From Acheta domesticus (taxonomy: Eukaryota; Arthropoda; Insecta; Orthoptera; Gryllidae): a DNA stretch of 64,000 nt. The stretch spans positions 93,366,961 through 93,430,960 of the forward strand of contig JAHLJT010002630.1 in the NCBI GenBank assembly GCA_031308135.1, given 5' to 3'. Under the pieces are notes generated by a model. That model did no database searches and had not been told where the DNA came from. It saw only the letters and a list, made by a program, of their open reading frames with translations. A program made the position numbers and the translations under genes. Shown piece by piece: positions 58,201 to 64,000 of this stretch; position 1 is the stretch's first letter; each line of letters starts with the position of its first letter.

Positions 58201-61200
58201 TTCCGTGATAAAAACACGCACTATAGTTTATGGTACTAATTACCATGGAGGAAGAGGCGGCAAACAAGAAATAATGAATCAATATCACCCCTCTATTTTT
58301 CCCTAGGGCTTTTTTATCCAGCCAACTGCCGGTTACCCTTTACGTCCCGATGGAACGCATGTTCGACCACACATTAGACACCAACACACTTACGGGCTCC
58401 ACGGATCTGGGGTCAGCAGAACGCGAGACTCTCCGCTACAACACATACATGAGAGACAAGGAACAAACAACCTCACTCGGTGCACGCTAGGGCTGCCAAC
58501 CCTCCTCCATTTGGGAAGGACAGTACTCTATGACGTCAATTGTGGTCTCGTCCTCCTTTGTATTTAAAATGTCCCCCTCTTAGTAAATTTTTAACATTTG
58601 TTGTCATTTCTTTTATCACATGACTGGCATCTGCTACGTTGTATCTTTTATTGTTTAATTTAGAATAGAAAACGTGAATCATTTTTCTGAATGCTGACAT
58701 TCGCGCATGGTATATGCACGCATGATAGTGTCTCTGTCTAGCGACTAAAATAAAAAAGAAAGACTCAGACCATCTTCATCTGCATTTTGTGAACGGATCT
58801 TCTTACTTCAATTTCAAATGGTGAGAAGAAAGAAATAGATCTGATGTTAGTGTAAATTAAATATTTATAAAAATAAATGTGGTGTCTTTTGGCTGTTTGC
58901 TGCCTTGTTTGCAACCCGAATACACTCTCTTATACTGCGATTTTTCTAACTTTGCCCTTCAAGGCCCGTCTTCACGATGGAATATGCCACGGTATTTCGC
59001 AACGTTCTCAGTCGTGCCGCCAGGAATCGCATGATCGCGACCGCCTCAAGCAGTGCTTATGATCATGCGACTTCTAGCTGGAGGATGGAGAAAGACGCGA
59101 AATGCCGTGTGATATTCCATGATGGCCTTAGGGGCTTGAGGGGCAGAGTAAGAAAAATCACACTATAGCCAACTCGCCCATCCACGTCGGCTCCGCTCTA
59201 TTTTGCGGCTGCATAATGGGACTTATGCTTACCTCCATGCATGCTCCATGTTGGAGATGACGTGGACGCCGGTCACGTTCTGCACGATGAGGTCGAACGT
59301 GGCCTTGAGGGCAGGTTCGTCGAAACACGGGAACGCCTGGCGGGCGTACGTCGGCTCGAACTTGGTAGTCAACATGCCGACTCTATAAACAACAGAATCA
59401 CTCTTTACTCCGTGTTCATAGGAAGTAAGTGGACCCTCAGTGATCTAAGATGACCCCGAGTGATCTAAGATGCTGTAAGTAGGGTGCGAATTGTAATGTC
59501 CTAAAACATCACCAAAATGATCAATAAAATGCTCTCAAAATGCTTGGCGTAAAAAATGTGAATCGAAACGAGTTCGGAGGAACATCTCAAGCTGGATACG
59601 TTACTGATGAAATCGAGGCTTATTCTATTCGTTCAAGTGCACTGAGCTTGCAGACTTTTGGTTTGAACTGCTCTTTGTCCGGAAATCTCTCTCTTTAATT
59701 ATCTCAAAATCGGCCGAACACACAATGGCGCTGATGGGCGTCACAGGAACCTTAGATTACATACAACGGCTTACATTACAATTTATAAGCAAAGAAATCC
59801 AATAGACTACTCAGGAATTCTGTGGAAAACGTTTGTTACATCTCGTAAATATTATTTGAAGTAAGTACGATTAAAATTATATTAAAATCGATGAAATCAG
59901 CGAAACAAATGACTTACTGGTCGAAATCAACGAAAAATGCAAAACGTGACATAAAAATAAGTAATTTCCTTTTGTCATCACATAAATTTAATTTCTATAC
60001 TAAACGGCATTGTTCTAAAGTGAAACAATGACGCTCCATTAAAATCCGCTCCCAACTGATATTTCACAAGAGAACTAAGTGACATTGCACGGTGTCACAG
60101 TTAAACAGTTGCACAGCAGTGGTAGGCGGTCACTGTACTATTTTGTGTATCTTTGTTTAGGCAATGAGTTTCTGTTTCATTGTTTAGGACTATAATTATT
60201 AGAATCCTTAGTAAATGATCCCAGAGCGACATTTTTACGTACCAACGCTTATCGAATCCTCCCTCTCTACGCACAAAATGTTGAAACCGTCACCATGCGA
60301 AATAATTAAGTAGAAACTTCAATATTCTCTTTCAGTAAATGTTGAAGTTATTCATAGAGAACGCAGCCACCGGAATCCCCTAAAAATGGGTCACCCACAT
60401 TGGTGTTCGTTGATTACCGTACAGACATTGTTATGGGACTTGTAATGAAAGTTATTCATTTGTTGTGTTTGATTTGTTTTATTTTTGTCAATGAACAGTA
60501 AAATCTGTATGTGACGTATGGGGGAGAAGTACAATCTTCCCACGTTTTCTTCAGCTTTGGAATGTCTTTGCCACCGTTTAACCCTAAATAGTTGAATGAT
60601 GAACAAAACTTCCAACGAAGAGAGATTAGAAACATTTGAAAATATACATTTTCTCTCCCGCGTTAGAGATAATTTATTTGTATCGGTAAACGAACCACTG
60701 AATTGAGTAGTTAGTGTTTATAAGAAATTATTTACCCATACCATTTGCTCTACTCCTATCACAACTAGGGAAAAAAGTTCAAGAAAACGTGCGCATAATG
60801 AAGCTACTCGTATGCCATGTAGCAAAACAAGGGGCCATCTCAGCATTGGATGTGCTGATGTTAATATGATTATAATAATACGATTATATTATATTAACTA
60901 CCAATAATTTTATACAAACTGAAATAATGTGTGCCCACGCTGTAAATTTGATATGTAACTTAAGGGAATACGTTACATTTACATTAAACTATTCACGTTT
61001 CACATTTCGACAATCAAAATATGTAATCTTCAGGTAACAGATCTTAAAGGTAAGAAATAAATAAAATATAAATATGAAAAACTGAACGTAAACTTATCCG
61101 TTTTAAAATAGCAACATTCTAGTGTGATTCTATTTTTTAATGAACAGCCGATGACAGAAAAACGAACGAAATGCATCGGTAAATCTGACAGAAAATGGAA

Positions 61201-63062
61201 AACTCTTGATGGACGTGGGCGTATCCAGAAAGTGTTTAAAAGAAAGGCAATTTCAGTCCGGACCTCCAAAATTTTTTCAAAAAAAAATTAGTAAATATGT
61301 AATGAGAATACTGCTTTTGATGTGATGATATATGTATAAGGTAATTCTTTTAAACAAATTTAGTAAACAATGTAGGCTTTCACGGCCGGAGTTGTAATCA
61401 ACGTTTTCTTCCGGCCTAGGGATTCCATCAGTCATCGGGGAACCGTCGACGTGGATTCTTCGTCCGAGACTTCACCACTGAGGATGTCCGTCGCAGTTAC
61501 GGACGAAACGTTTGGATGTATATTTTCCTATAGACCACGGCTCCCTAGCCCGGAAGAAAACGTTGATTAAATTTAGTAAAATTAGAAAGAAATGTTGGTC
61601 TTGAGGGCGCAAGGTCCCGTCGTTGCATCCGTCACTGTTGATTAACTTACGGGTTTTCATCGTCGTCGAGGTACGTGCTGGTGTAGAATCCAGTGAGACC
61701 ACCCTCCCGAAACACGGCTTCGTACACAAGAACAATGCGGATCTTCGTTCCCGCCGCCAGGGCTGATGCCGCGTCCAGGTTAATAGTTAGGGTCTCAGTA
61801 ACCTCATCTTCAGTTTGGCTTGACCTCGTGACGTAGGTGCCGTCAGCATCTGAGCAAAAGCTGTTGATCGCAGTAACAACATTCTTATCCTTGTTGTCAG
61901 CAACATCTGTGGAAAAGAAATGAACACAGGATGTAGTTTCTTGAAGCCCTCAAACACCAACCAGTTGGAACCTCGGCGTACTTCAAATTTTCTTTTTGTT
62001 CTATTTCAAAATATACCTGTGTGTACATTTTAAACTATATGTGACGTTTTCACGAGGAATCGGTGTATAATTTGTGTTGTGTATTAGTCGTATATACGTA
62101 CGGGATATCAATGTGCAAATAAAAAGATGGCAGTAGTATGTCGTACAAAATGTATAAAAGAGCAGTGACTTGATAAGAACCGATGGTCGGTTCTAGTGTG
62201 GCGCAGACCCCACGAAGCCATGAACCAAACAGCCATCACGGCAAGCAAGCGGGTTGTGTCTCCATAATGGTGTGGACTATTTTTACATGGAATGTTCTGG
62301 GTCCCCTGGTCCAACTGAACTGATCATTGATTGGAAATGGTTATATTCAGCTGCTTGAAGACTATTTACAGCCATTCATGAACTTCATGTTTCCAAACAA
62401 CAATGTCGTTTTTATGGATGGCAATGCGCTATGTAACCACCATGTAAGCATATAACTTTCTGATCTGGTCAGAGTAAGAGGAACTTTCCAGAATCAGCAG
62501 TGTGCTCTAACATTTATCTTTATAAAGAGATCTTTTAAGACTTAATTCAAAAAATTAAATTTAAATTTAAAGGTAACGCAATTTCTCTGAAATTTAACAA
62601 AACTCATCATGTAAGCGTTTGGGAGAGGAGATGATAATTTCAGATTCTGGATATCTTAGCAGGGGGTGTTATACAGAATGATTCAAAACGGGACCACACT
62701 TCGCGATTGGATTGAAGAACATTCTGGACAATTCGAAAATATCACTCACCGTCGTTGAGTTTGAGAATGCACAGGATCTGGACGTCGGTGATGGTGTTGG
62801 CCTTGTGGATGACGATCTTGTTGGCAGTGGAGCCGGTGACGGTAGCCGTGATGACGAGCTCTCCGTCGAACTTCTTGACGTCGATCAGGCGGCGGTTAGA
62901 CGTGTACTCCGGGCGGATGACGAGCCGGTAGTTGTCTGGCACGACGTTGGTCGGGATGCGGTAGTTGATTTCCTCGTCCGCGACGGGCACCGGAGAGGTT
63001 CGCGCTGTCGCCGCTAGCAGCAGCAGCGTCGCCGCCGCGAGGAGAAACCGCCTCGCCAGCAT
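44484..63062 (-). CDS. M1 aminopeptidase N-like gene, exons 1-9, 3' end missing
   Basis: Nine exons on the minus strand (62,750-63,062; 61,651-61,906; 59,233-59,382; 55,558-55,948; 53,315-53,630; 50,465-50,546; 49,424-49,601; 46,612-46,813; 44,484-44,758), all with GT-AG borders and compatible phases. Exons 1-8 encode about 629 codons without a break. There is a signal peptide, the M1 N-terminal beta domain, GAMEN at residues 350-354, HELVH at 386-390 with the third zinc ligand Glu at 409, the YSKG tyrosine near 473, then the linker and start of ERAP1_C. M1 enzymes remove N-terminal residues from peptides; insect APNs are usually secreted and GPI-anchored in gut brush border. The C-terminal 230-280 residues, including any GPI signal, were not found. 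Exon 9 has frame breaks, so functionality is uncertain. Confidence 0.9.
44770..45141 (+). repeat. 67-bp minisatellite, array 1
   Basis: About five and a half units at a 66-67-bp period, keyed by GGAGGTCTGGATCG (44,791; 44,857; 44,924; 44,991; 45,058; 45,125), each containing GACCCACAAGTTGATGGGCT. It begins 10 bases from the exon 9 acceptor. Confidence 0.93.
45142..45231 (-). repeat. SINE family 1, 3' fragment (duplicated)
   Basis: TTTCGGGCACGTC ... CTGTAAGTGTAGTGCAT ... GAGGTGGCAGTT matches the start of the fuller copy at 45,418. It stops abruptly at the exon 9 fragment. Confidence 0.8.
45232..45274 (-). pseudogene. Duplicated 5' end of aminopeptidase exon 9
   Basis: 43 bases identical to 44,724-44,766. 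They cover the exon 9 acceptor GCGCAG and the codons for [12 protein letters not shown] (first codon split). The next exon bases are replaced by SINE sequence. It cannot encode a complete exon. Confidence 0.9.
45290..45417 (+). repeat. 67-bp minisatellite, array 2
   Basis: Two units of the same 67-bp repeat, following the exon fragment exactly as array 1 follows the real exon. Confidence 0.88.
45418..45910 (-). repeat. SINE family 1, near full-length copy
   Basis: Begins GATTTTTGTGATTTCGGGCA, then all body blocks, and ends with the head in reverse (CGGGACTCAAACCTAGGACC ... CCCTGAACCACCTCCCCC). Confidence 0.88.
45955..46440 (+). repeat. Degenerate ~15-16-bp minisatellite
   Basis: Dozens of units around GCGTTCCGAAAGGAG / GTTTCGAAAG. 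The period near 15 keeps several frames open on both strands (repeating FRNASF-like and KEAFRK-like peptides), which are artefacts. It lies in the intron between exons 8 and 9. Confidence 0.85.
46612..46813 (-). CDS. Aminopeptidase exon 8
   Basis: Acceptor TTTTCCAG|GAGCGG, donor GGCG|GTAAGT, 202 bases, phase 0 to 1. It encodes [12 protein letters not shown], then [14 protein letters not shown] and [11 protein letters not shown]. This is the M1 linker domain leading into the conserved [17 protein letters not shown] junction, completed by exon 9. Confidence 0.93.
46925..47056. mobile_element. Hairpin with (AAT)n loop, likely MITE
   Basis: Arms GGGACCAAATTATTAGACTA ... TTTTTCCTTGACT and AGTCAAGGAAAAATATTTAG ... 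AATTTGGTCCC are inverted repeats of ~38 bp. They enclose an AAT microsatellite at 46,978-47,021. Intronic. Confidence 0.72.
47057..47955. other. Intron sequence, nothing recognised
   Basis: No feature seen. Confidence 0.5.
47956..48205. mobile_element. Hairpin MITE family H, copy 3
   Basis: Ends TATACTGCGATTTTTCTAAG and, in reverse, CTATACTTGTGATTTTTCTA. The inner arms ATCTTCGCGATGGAATATG and GTCACGGCATTTCGCTTCTT mirror the right half. Loop side TGCTTCGTACGGTTGCGATC. Confidence 0.88.
48206..48588. other. Intron sequence, nothing recognised
   Basis: No feature seen. Confidence 0.5.
48597..49330. mobile_element. hAT-type element, 734 bp, nested host
   Basis: Ends CACTGCCGGCGCTACC and, in reverse, CAGGACCGGCGCTAGG. 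Flanks GCACCAAG (48,589) and GTACCAAG (49,331) match 7/8 as an 8-bp TSD. The interior has GGCGCAAA repeats near both ends, AT-rich DNA and an (ATT)n tract near 49,230-49,264. Non-coding. It carries a Tc1-type MITE. Confidence 0.88.
48626..48838. mobile_element. Tc1/mariner-type MITE nested in hAT, 213 bp
   Basis: Flanked by TA at 48,624 and 48,839. Terminal repeats TGGTCCGATTAAAATTAG and, in reverse, TGGGCCGATTAAAATAAG, continuing TTGGTGATTGACA on both, about 34 bp long. Removing it reconnects the hAT GGCAAACTA and GGCGAGCGCC sequences. Confidence 0.88.
49424..49601 (-). CDS. Aminopeptidase exon 7
   Basis: Acceptor TTCTTAG|GTACTT, donor TCACAG|GTACAT, 178 bases, phase 2 to 0. It encodes (R)[18 protein letters not shown], then [20 protein letters not shown] and SFNVSQ. 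WxxxxGYPVVTV is the conserved M1 linker motif. Confidence 0.95.
49602..50464. other. Intron 6, nothing recognised
   Basis: A (C)n/(G)n-rich patch at 49,676-49,690 and AT-rich remainder; no feature supported. Confidence 0.5.
50465..50546 (-). CDS. Aminopeptidase exon 6 (82 bp)
   Basis: Acceptor TTGTCACAG|GTGGAG, donor GCTAG|GTAAGTG, phase 1 to 2. It encodes (G)[26 protein letters not shown](R), continuing the YSKG(A)xxxRM helix after the catalytic tyrosine. It is too short to show as a long open frame, but splice phases on both sides fit exactly. Confidence 0.95.
50547..50889. other. Intron 5 part, nothing recognised
   Basis: No feature seen before the SINE cluster. Confidence 0.5.
50890..51405 (-). 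repeat. SINE family 1, near full-length copy
   Basis: CCGGCGCCGACTTACAAGTC, GGAAAGATCGCGCGTTGTCC, GGCCTTCGCCTGGTGTTGAT and CCGCTAGAATTCTCCTCC, then a degraded head in reverse. Confidence 0.86.
51426..51655. mobile_element. Hairpin MITE family H, copy 4
   Basis: Ends TATAGTGCGATTTTTATTAC and, in reverse, CTAGTGCGATGTTTACATAG. Inner arms GATGGAATATATCACGGTAT and GAGTGATATTCCAT. The loop differs from the other copies (ATCGTATCAAGCCTTGCTTG). Confidence 0.86.
51685..52115 (-). repeat. SINE family 1, head-truncated copy
   Basis: GCGGGGCACCGCCCTAGCC, CTCCGGCATTCGCGTGGTG and CCACTAGAATTCTCCTCCAG blocks. A 16-bp GCATGTAATTGTA unit is repeated three times within it (51,911-51,962). It ends before the head. 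Confidence 0.84.
52155..52330 (-). repeat. SINE family 1, internal fragment
   Basis: GGTCCGTGACCCGATTGTTA, TATTGATCGG and CTGAATTTGACC are family blocks in order; both ends are missing. Confidence 0.65.
52335..53302 (-). repeat. SINE family 4, long copy hosting a piggyBac MITE
   Basis: In reverse it matches 11,762-12,133: ATTTTACGTGGCGAGACTC, CTTGAGGATCTTTTACATGC, CCTTAAAAATCCACGACTTG, and the head TAACAGTCCGATACGCTAAC. It contains about 260 extra bases (52,545-52,890) that the shorter copy lacks. The head is split at TTAA by the element at 53,025, and the first SINE bases ACCATCGCC resume at 53,295, about 12 bp from the exon 5 donor. Confidence 0.8.
53025..53290. mobile_element. PiggyBac-type MITE, 266 bp, TTAA TSD
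   Basis: TTAA at 53,021-53,024 and 53,291-53,294. Ends CCCTTTCACTGCTGCACC and, in reverse, CCCTTTCACTGCTACGCA. It is inserted in the tRNA-like head of SINE family 4. A GCGCGCGCG tract lies inside. Confidence 0.9.
53315..53630 (-). CDS. Aminopeptidase exon 5, catalytic zinc site
   Basis: Acceptor CCGCCTGCAG|ACGGGC, donor AAGG|GTGAGT, 316 bases, phase 0 to 1. It encodes [17 protein letters not shown], the HEXXH zinc site (His 386, Glu 387, His 390). Eighteen residues after the second His comes [11 protein letters not shown], whose Glu 409 is the third ligand. It ends FSTISYSK, containing the transition-state tyrosine near 473. The HMWFG and FARYLQY forms are like insect APN paralogues rather than the vertebrate HQWFG and FASYVEY. 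GC3 is very high compared with the flanking introns. Confidence 0.97.
53653..53712 (-). repeat. SINE family 1, 3' tail fragment
   Basis: GAATGATTGATTAATTAGAG, GTTCCGGATGCGTCGACTGC and TAAGGATCTTAGTCACC are the family's 3' end. It starts 23 bases upstream of the exon 5 acceptor. Confidence 0.72.
53684..54065. repeat. Tandem duplication of ~190 bp
   Basis: GCGTCGACTGCTAAGGATCT starts at 53,684 and again at 53,876. Both are followed by GATGGTGCCAGTTAGTGATG, CTAGGGTTGCCAGACAT and TTTTCAGAAAATAGTGAA. The second has a 10-base insertion. The unit joins a SINE tail to a terminal repeat. Confidence 0.88.
53967..54534. mobile_element. Possible DNA transposon remnant, AGGGTTGCCA ends
   Basis: Left end AGGGTTGCCAGACATATTTT, with right end in reverse AGGGTTGCCACTTTTCTCTA. 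Both are followed by AATAGTGAA / AATAGTGAAC motifs inside. No clean TSD, no transposase. Confidence 0.5.
54866..55110 (+). repeat. 27-bp minisatellite
   Basis: About nine diverged units of GTGCCTTAGTGCAACCGGAT plus GCCTGAC. Successive GCAACC cores lie at 54,874, 54,901, 54,928 and 54,955. Intron 4. Confidence 0.88.
55111..55557. other. Intron 4 part, nothing recognised
   Basis: No feature seen up to the exon 4 donor. Confidence 0.5.
55558..55948 (-). CDS. Aminopeptidase exon 4, GAMEN motif
   Basis: Acceptor ATATCCACAG|GTACAC, donor CAGAAG|GTTAGT, 391 bases, phase 2 to 0. It encodes [14 protein letters not shown] (M1 pattern MSTYLxAF), then [11 protein letters not shown], then [20 protein letters not shown] and [15 protein letters not shown] (350-354) binds the substrate N-terminus and defines exopeptidase activity. 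The usual Gly after GAMENW is Ala here. The segment between FILYEE and FLERY is longer and less conserved than usual. The acceptor lies against a SINE tail. Confidence 0.97.
55955..56690 (-). repeat. SINE family 1 copy interrupted by a palindromic insert
   Basis: Its tail, ATGATTGATTGATTGGGGAT, begins 6 bases from the exon 4 acceptor. The body continues after the insert with GTTCCTCCTGAGGTTCCC, GGAAGATCGCGC, CCGCTAGAATTCTCCTCC and head CGGAACTTGAACCCAGAACC. In the gene's own orientation the SINE reads toward the exon, so its (AATC)n tail is the intron's 3' end. Confidence 0.88.
56028..56234. mobile_element. Palindromic insert in SINE, 13-bp direct repeats
   Basis: The insert lies between duplicated TAGTGTATGTTTT at 56,015 and 56,235. 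The arms AAGTGATTTTTAACTTC ... GGTCCATTAATTTTTAGG and CCTAAAAATTAATGGACCTT ... AAAATCACTT form a hairpin of about 165 bp. The repeat length is unusual for a DNA transposon. Confidence 0.72.
56795..57060 (+). repeat. SINE family 1, head-truncated copy
   Basis: ACAGCCGGCTGCTTTGATCG, GCCACGAACCGCGCGCGATC and GGCGTCGGACCTCAC in plus order. It runs into the tail of the next, opposite copy (tail to tail). Confidence 0.8.
57062..57562 (-). repeat. SINE family 1, near full-length copy
   Basis: CGCGTCAACTGTTATGATAA, GCCTCAGCCGGGACAAGCTC, GTTGATCGGAGAAAGCACGG, head in reverse with GAGACTCGAACCCTAGGACC and GCCCTGAGCCACCTC. Confidence 0.88.
57563..58030. other. Intron 3 part, nothing recognised
   Basis: No feature seen. 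Confidence 0.5.
58035..58255 (+). repeat. SINE family 1, 5'-truncated copy
   Basis: CACATGCCGAGAGACCAATT, GCTTGTCCCGGCTGGGG, GCGGTGCCCCG and GGTCGGTAACGGATCTCACT, ending near TACTAATTACC. Confidence 0.78.
58318..58475 (+). repeat. Dispersed repeat R6, copy 1
   Basis: ACACACTTACGGGCTCCACG, GTCAGCAGAACGCGAGACTC and CGCTACAACACATACATGAG align with 63,205-63,300. It may be a LINE or SINE 3' end; unclassified. Confidence 0.55.
58476..58930. other. Intron 3 part, nothing firmly recognised
   Basis: CTAGGGCTGCCAACCCTCCT near 58,488 resembles a transposon terminus, but no partner end was found. Confidence 0.4.
58931..59167. mobile_element. Hairpin MITE family H, copy 5
   Basis: Ends TATACTGCGATTTTTCTAAC and, in reverse, CTATAGTGTGATTTTTCTTA. 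Inner arms TCTTCACGATGGAATATGCC and GTGATATTCCATGATGG. It lies 65 bp from the exon 3 donor. Confidence 0.88.
59233..59382 (-). CDS. Aminopeptidase exon 3
   Basis: Acceptor GTTTATAG|AGTCGG, donor TGGAG|GTAAGC, 150 bases, phase 2 to 2. It encodes [20 protein letters not shown] then [12 protein letters not shown] and [11 protein letters not shown]. (T)xFEPTxAR(Q/R)[14 protein letters not shown] is the most conserved block of the M1 N-terminal domain and contacts substrate near the active site. Clear identification despite its short length. Confidence 0.97.
59383..61383. other. Intron 2 part, nothing recognised
   Basis: Two kilobases of AT-rich DNA. Open frames at 60,391 and 61,030 (minus) lack similarity and splice context. 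GGGCGTATCCAGAAAGTG near 61,220 may be a transposon scrap. Confidence 0.45.
61384..61570 (+). ncRNA. Hammerhead-like motif in a Penelope-type repeat end
   Basis: Core CTGAGGA at 61,478-61,484, helix II GTCCGT/ACGGAC (6 bp) closed by a CGCAGTT loop, then GAAAC at 61,505. This is the conserved CUGANGA - helix II - GAAA layout of hammerhead self-cleaving RNA. The motif and the following TATAGACCACGG and AGCCCGGAAGAAAACG resemble the hammerhead repeats of Penelope-like retroelements as I remember them. The whole is bounded by inverted copies of AATCAACGTTTTCTTCCGG (61,396 and 61,569). Helix III would be very short, as reported for that class, where dimers cleave. It lies antisense to the host gene, 80 bp from exon 2. 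Confidence 0.68.
61651..61906 (-). CDS. Aminopeptidase exon 2
   Basis: Acceptor TTTTCCACAG|ATGTTG, donor AACCC|GTAAGT, 256 bases, phase 1 to 2. It encodes (D)[19 protein letters not shown], then [15 protein letters not shown] and [32 protein letters not shown]. The pattern LxxGxxxxLxxxYxGxxxxxxxGFYxSxY is typical of the M1 N-terminal beta-sandwich. Confidence 0.95.
61907..62185. other. Intron 1 part, nothing recognised
   Basis: No feature between exon 2 and the transposase relic. Confidence 0.5.
62186..62465 (+). pseudogene. Tc1-type transposase relic
   Basis: Plus-strand translation gives [19 protein letters not shown], then after a frame change [20 protein letters not shown], a stop, and [35 protein letters not shown]. 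This is the catalytic region of Tc1 transposases (S(I/V)MVWGxxxxxGxGxL...YxxxLxxxLxPxxxxxxxxxxxxxQDNAPCH). One frameshift and an in-frame stop are present, and the N- and C-termini are gone. It sits in intron 1, antisense to the gene. Confidence 0.88.
62466..62749. other. Intron 1 part, nothing recognised
   Basis: No feature seen between the transposase relic and the exon 1 donor. Confidence 0.5.
62750..63062 (-). CDS. Aminopeptidase exon 1, start codon and signal peptide
   Basis: ATG at 63,060-63,062; donor GACG|GTGAGT. It encodes [20 protein letters not shown], a textbook signal peptide with cleavage likely after ARTS or nearby. Then come [20 protein letters not shown] and [32 protein letters not shown]. 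The xRLPxxVxPxxYxLxLxP start and FxGxVxIxxxV pattern are the M1 N-terminus. It is the only Met upstream of the domain in frame. Seven bases before the ATG there is an AG (CCGCAG|GCATACC), so a non-coding first exon further upstream is possible. Confidence 0.95.
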
Positions 63063-63119
63063 GGTATGCCTGCGGGAATGGTTACAATCGTGATTTTTTT
63101 TTTTTGTTCAGGGTCTTTT
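63063..63119 (-). promoter_or_regulatory. Candidate 5' UTR splice acceptor before the ATG
   Basis: CCATTCCCGCAG lies 7 bases upstream of the start codon on the minus strand. No TATA box or initiator was recognised within 200 bases upstream, which favours a spliced leader exon outside the window. Weak evidence. Confidence 0.35.
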
Positions 63120-63124
63120 TCCAG

Positions 63125-63330
63125 TTTCAGGGGATGCTGATTTTTGACTATCCGCTGCGGGTACTCACTATGTCCCTCATGGGGACACATATTAACCTTT
63201 TATACTAGACACACTAGCGGGCTCCTCGGTCTGTGGTCAGTGGACTCTTAAGGCCTTCCGCAACAACACACATAAGTGAAAGACACGGGACAAATAAACA
63301 TTATTATTATTATTATTATTAAATACATTA
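63125..63330 (+). repeat. Dispersed repeat R6, copy 2, with (ATT)n tail
   Basis: ACACACTAGCGGGCTCCTCG, GGTCAGTGGACTC, CCGCAACAACACACATAAGT and GAAAGACACGGGACAAATAA align with 58,360-58,475. It ends in (ATT)n at 63,300-63,321. Confidence 0.6.
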
Positions 63331-63869
63331 TTACTATATTATTACTATAAAAAGGGAAAAATGTTTTTGCAATGTTTTCAAGATAATATAAATATTACTT
63401 GCTGCCAATTATTTTCCGATGATTTTGAAAAACCCTCCCCATTCCCACGATCTTCAAAAAAAATTTCACATTTTAAATTCTCCTGTATTTCGTGTATAAT
63501 TATATAGACACATTTATGTACCGAGAAAGAACAGTCCACTAGCTCTGCAAAAATCACTGCTCTAATCACTGCAAAAAAATATATATTTTTTCTTAGAGTT
63601 TCTTAAGACCGTGATTAGTATAATCGCAGTAAATAAATCTTTATACTCGAAAACGTCTTATAATTTGCAAAATTGAGTTGTTTTCTTCGCTCGGCAAAGC
63701 TGGATTTTGCGTTGCGCAAAATCGTTGAGAGCACAGATAGCTTTACTTATCATTTGGAGACTGATTGGAAAGATACCAAAAACATGACGGAGCGAAATCG
63801 CCCTCCGCGGAGTGCGATGGGACTGTAAGGTCTGATTAACAGCCACACACCAGCATCATTTCCACAAGC
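63331..63869. other. AT-rich DNA, nothing recognised
   Basis: No exon or promoter signal supported upstream of the aminopeptidase. Confidence 0.45.
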
Positions 63870-64000
63870 GGACCGGGAGAGATGGCTCAGTGCATCAACC
63901 TGATGTCACTGCAGTCCCTCTGACCGGGAGGTCCTAGGTTCGAGTCTCGACGGTGGCAGGATTTTCGACACTAGCTTGTCAGCTAGGTCGAGTACAGTCG
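63870..64000 (+). repeat. SINE family 1, head, cut by the window edge
   Basis: Shows the best pol III promoter of the family: GAGATGGCTCAGTGCATCAA (A box), then GGTCCTAGGTTCGAGTCTCG (B box), followed by GGTGGCAGGATTTTCGACAC and the TAGCTTGTCAGCTAGGTCGA repeat. The rest lies outside. Confidence 0.9.

Overview
The window looks like nuclear DNA of an arthropod, most likely an insect with a large, repeat-rich genome. Its one well-supported gene is a spliced, GC-rich M1 aminopeptidase with GT-AG introns of 0.8 to 4 kb. The rest is mostly AT-rich intron or intergenic DNA packed with tRNA-derived SINEs, hAT, Tc1/mariner, pogo and piggyBac non-autonomous elements, a Helitron-like element, LINE fragments and a Penelope-type sequence with a hammerhead-like motif. 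There is no operon structure, and almost all long open frames are chance or repeat-driven. I cannot name the species.

Layout. 1-0.6 kb: one minus-strand exon (334-426) encoding part of a RhoGEF DH domain, probably of an obscurin/Unc-89-like protein, whose gene continues off the left edge. 0.6-42.8 kb: no confident coding exons. This part holds MITEs with readable target-site duplications, a Helitron-like element with a polypurine core (5.55-7.07 kb), a 535-bp foldback (10.39-10.93 kb), a LINE reverse-transcriptase relic (13.0 kb), a polypyrimidine tract beside a GC-box CpG island (13.98-15.1 kb), SINE clusters, a three-unit satellite (34.3-36.4 kb) and a 100-N assembly gap (42,994-43,093). 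43.7-63.1 kb: the first nine coding exons of a minus-strand aminopeptidase N-like gene, from a signal peptide at 63,062 to the start of the ERAP1_C-like domain at 44,484. Exons 1-8 join in frame (about 629 codons), with the GAMEN exopeptidase motif and the HELVH-x18-E zinc site. Exon 9 has several frame breaks, and the expected last 230-280 residues were not found.

The aminopeptidase introns are heavily invaded. SINE, mariner, piggyBac or hairpin elements lie within about 10 to 70 bp of the splice sites of exons 3, 4, 5 and 9, and the 5' end of exon 9 has been copied upstream with a 67-bp minisatellite and part of a SINE. The gene may be intact with local sequence errors, or decaying; transcript data would decide.
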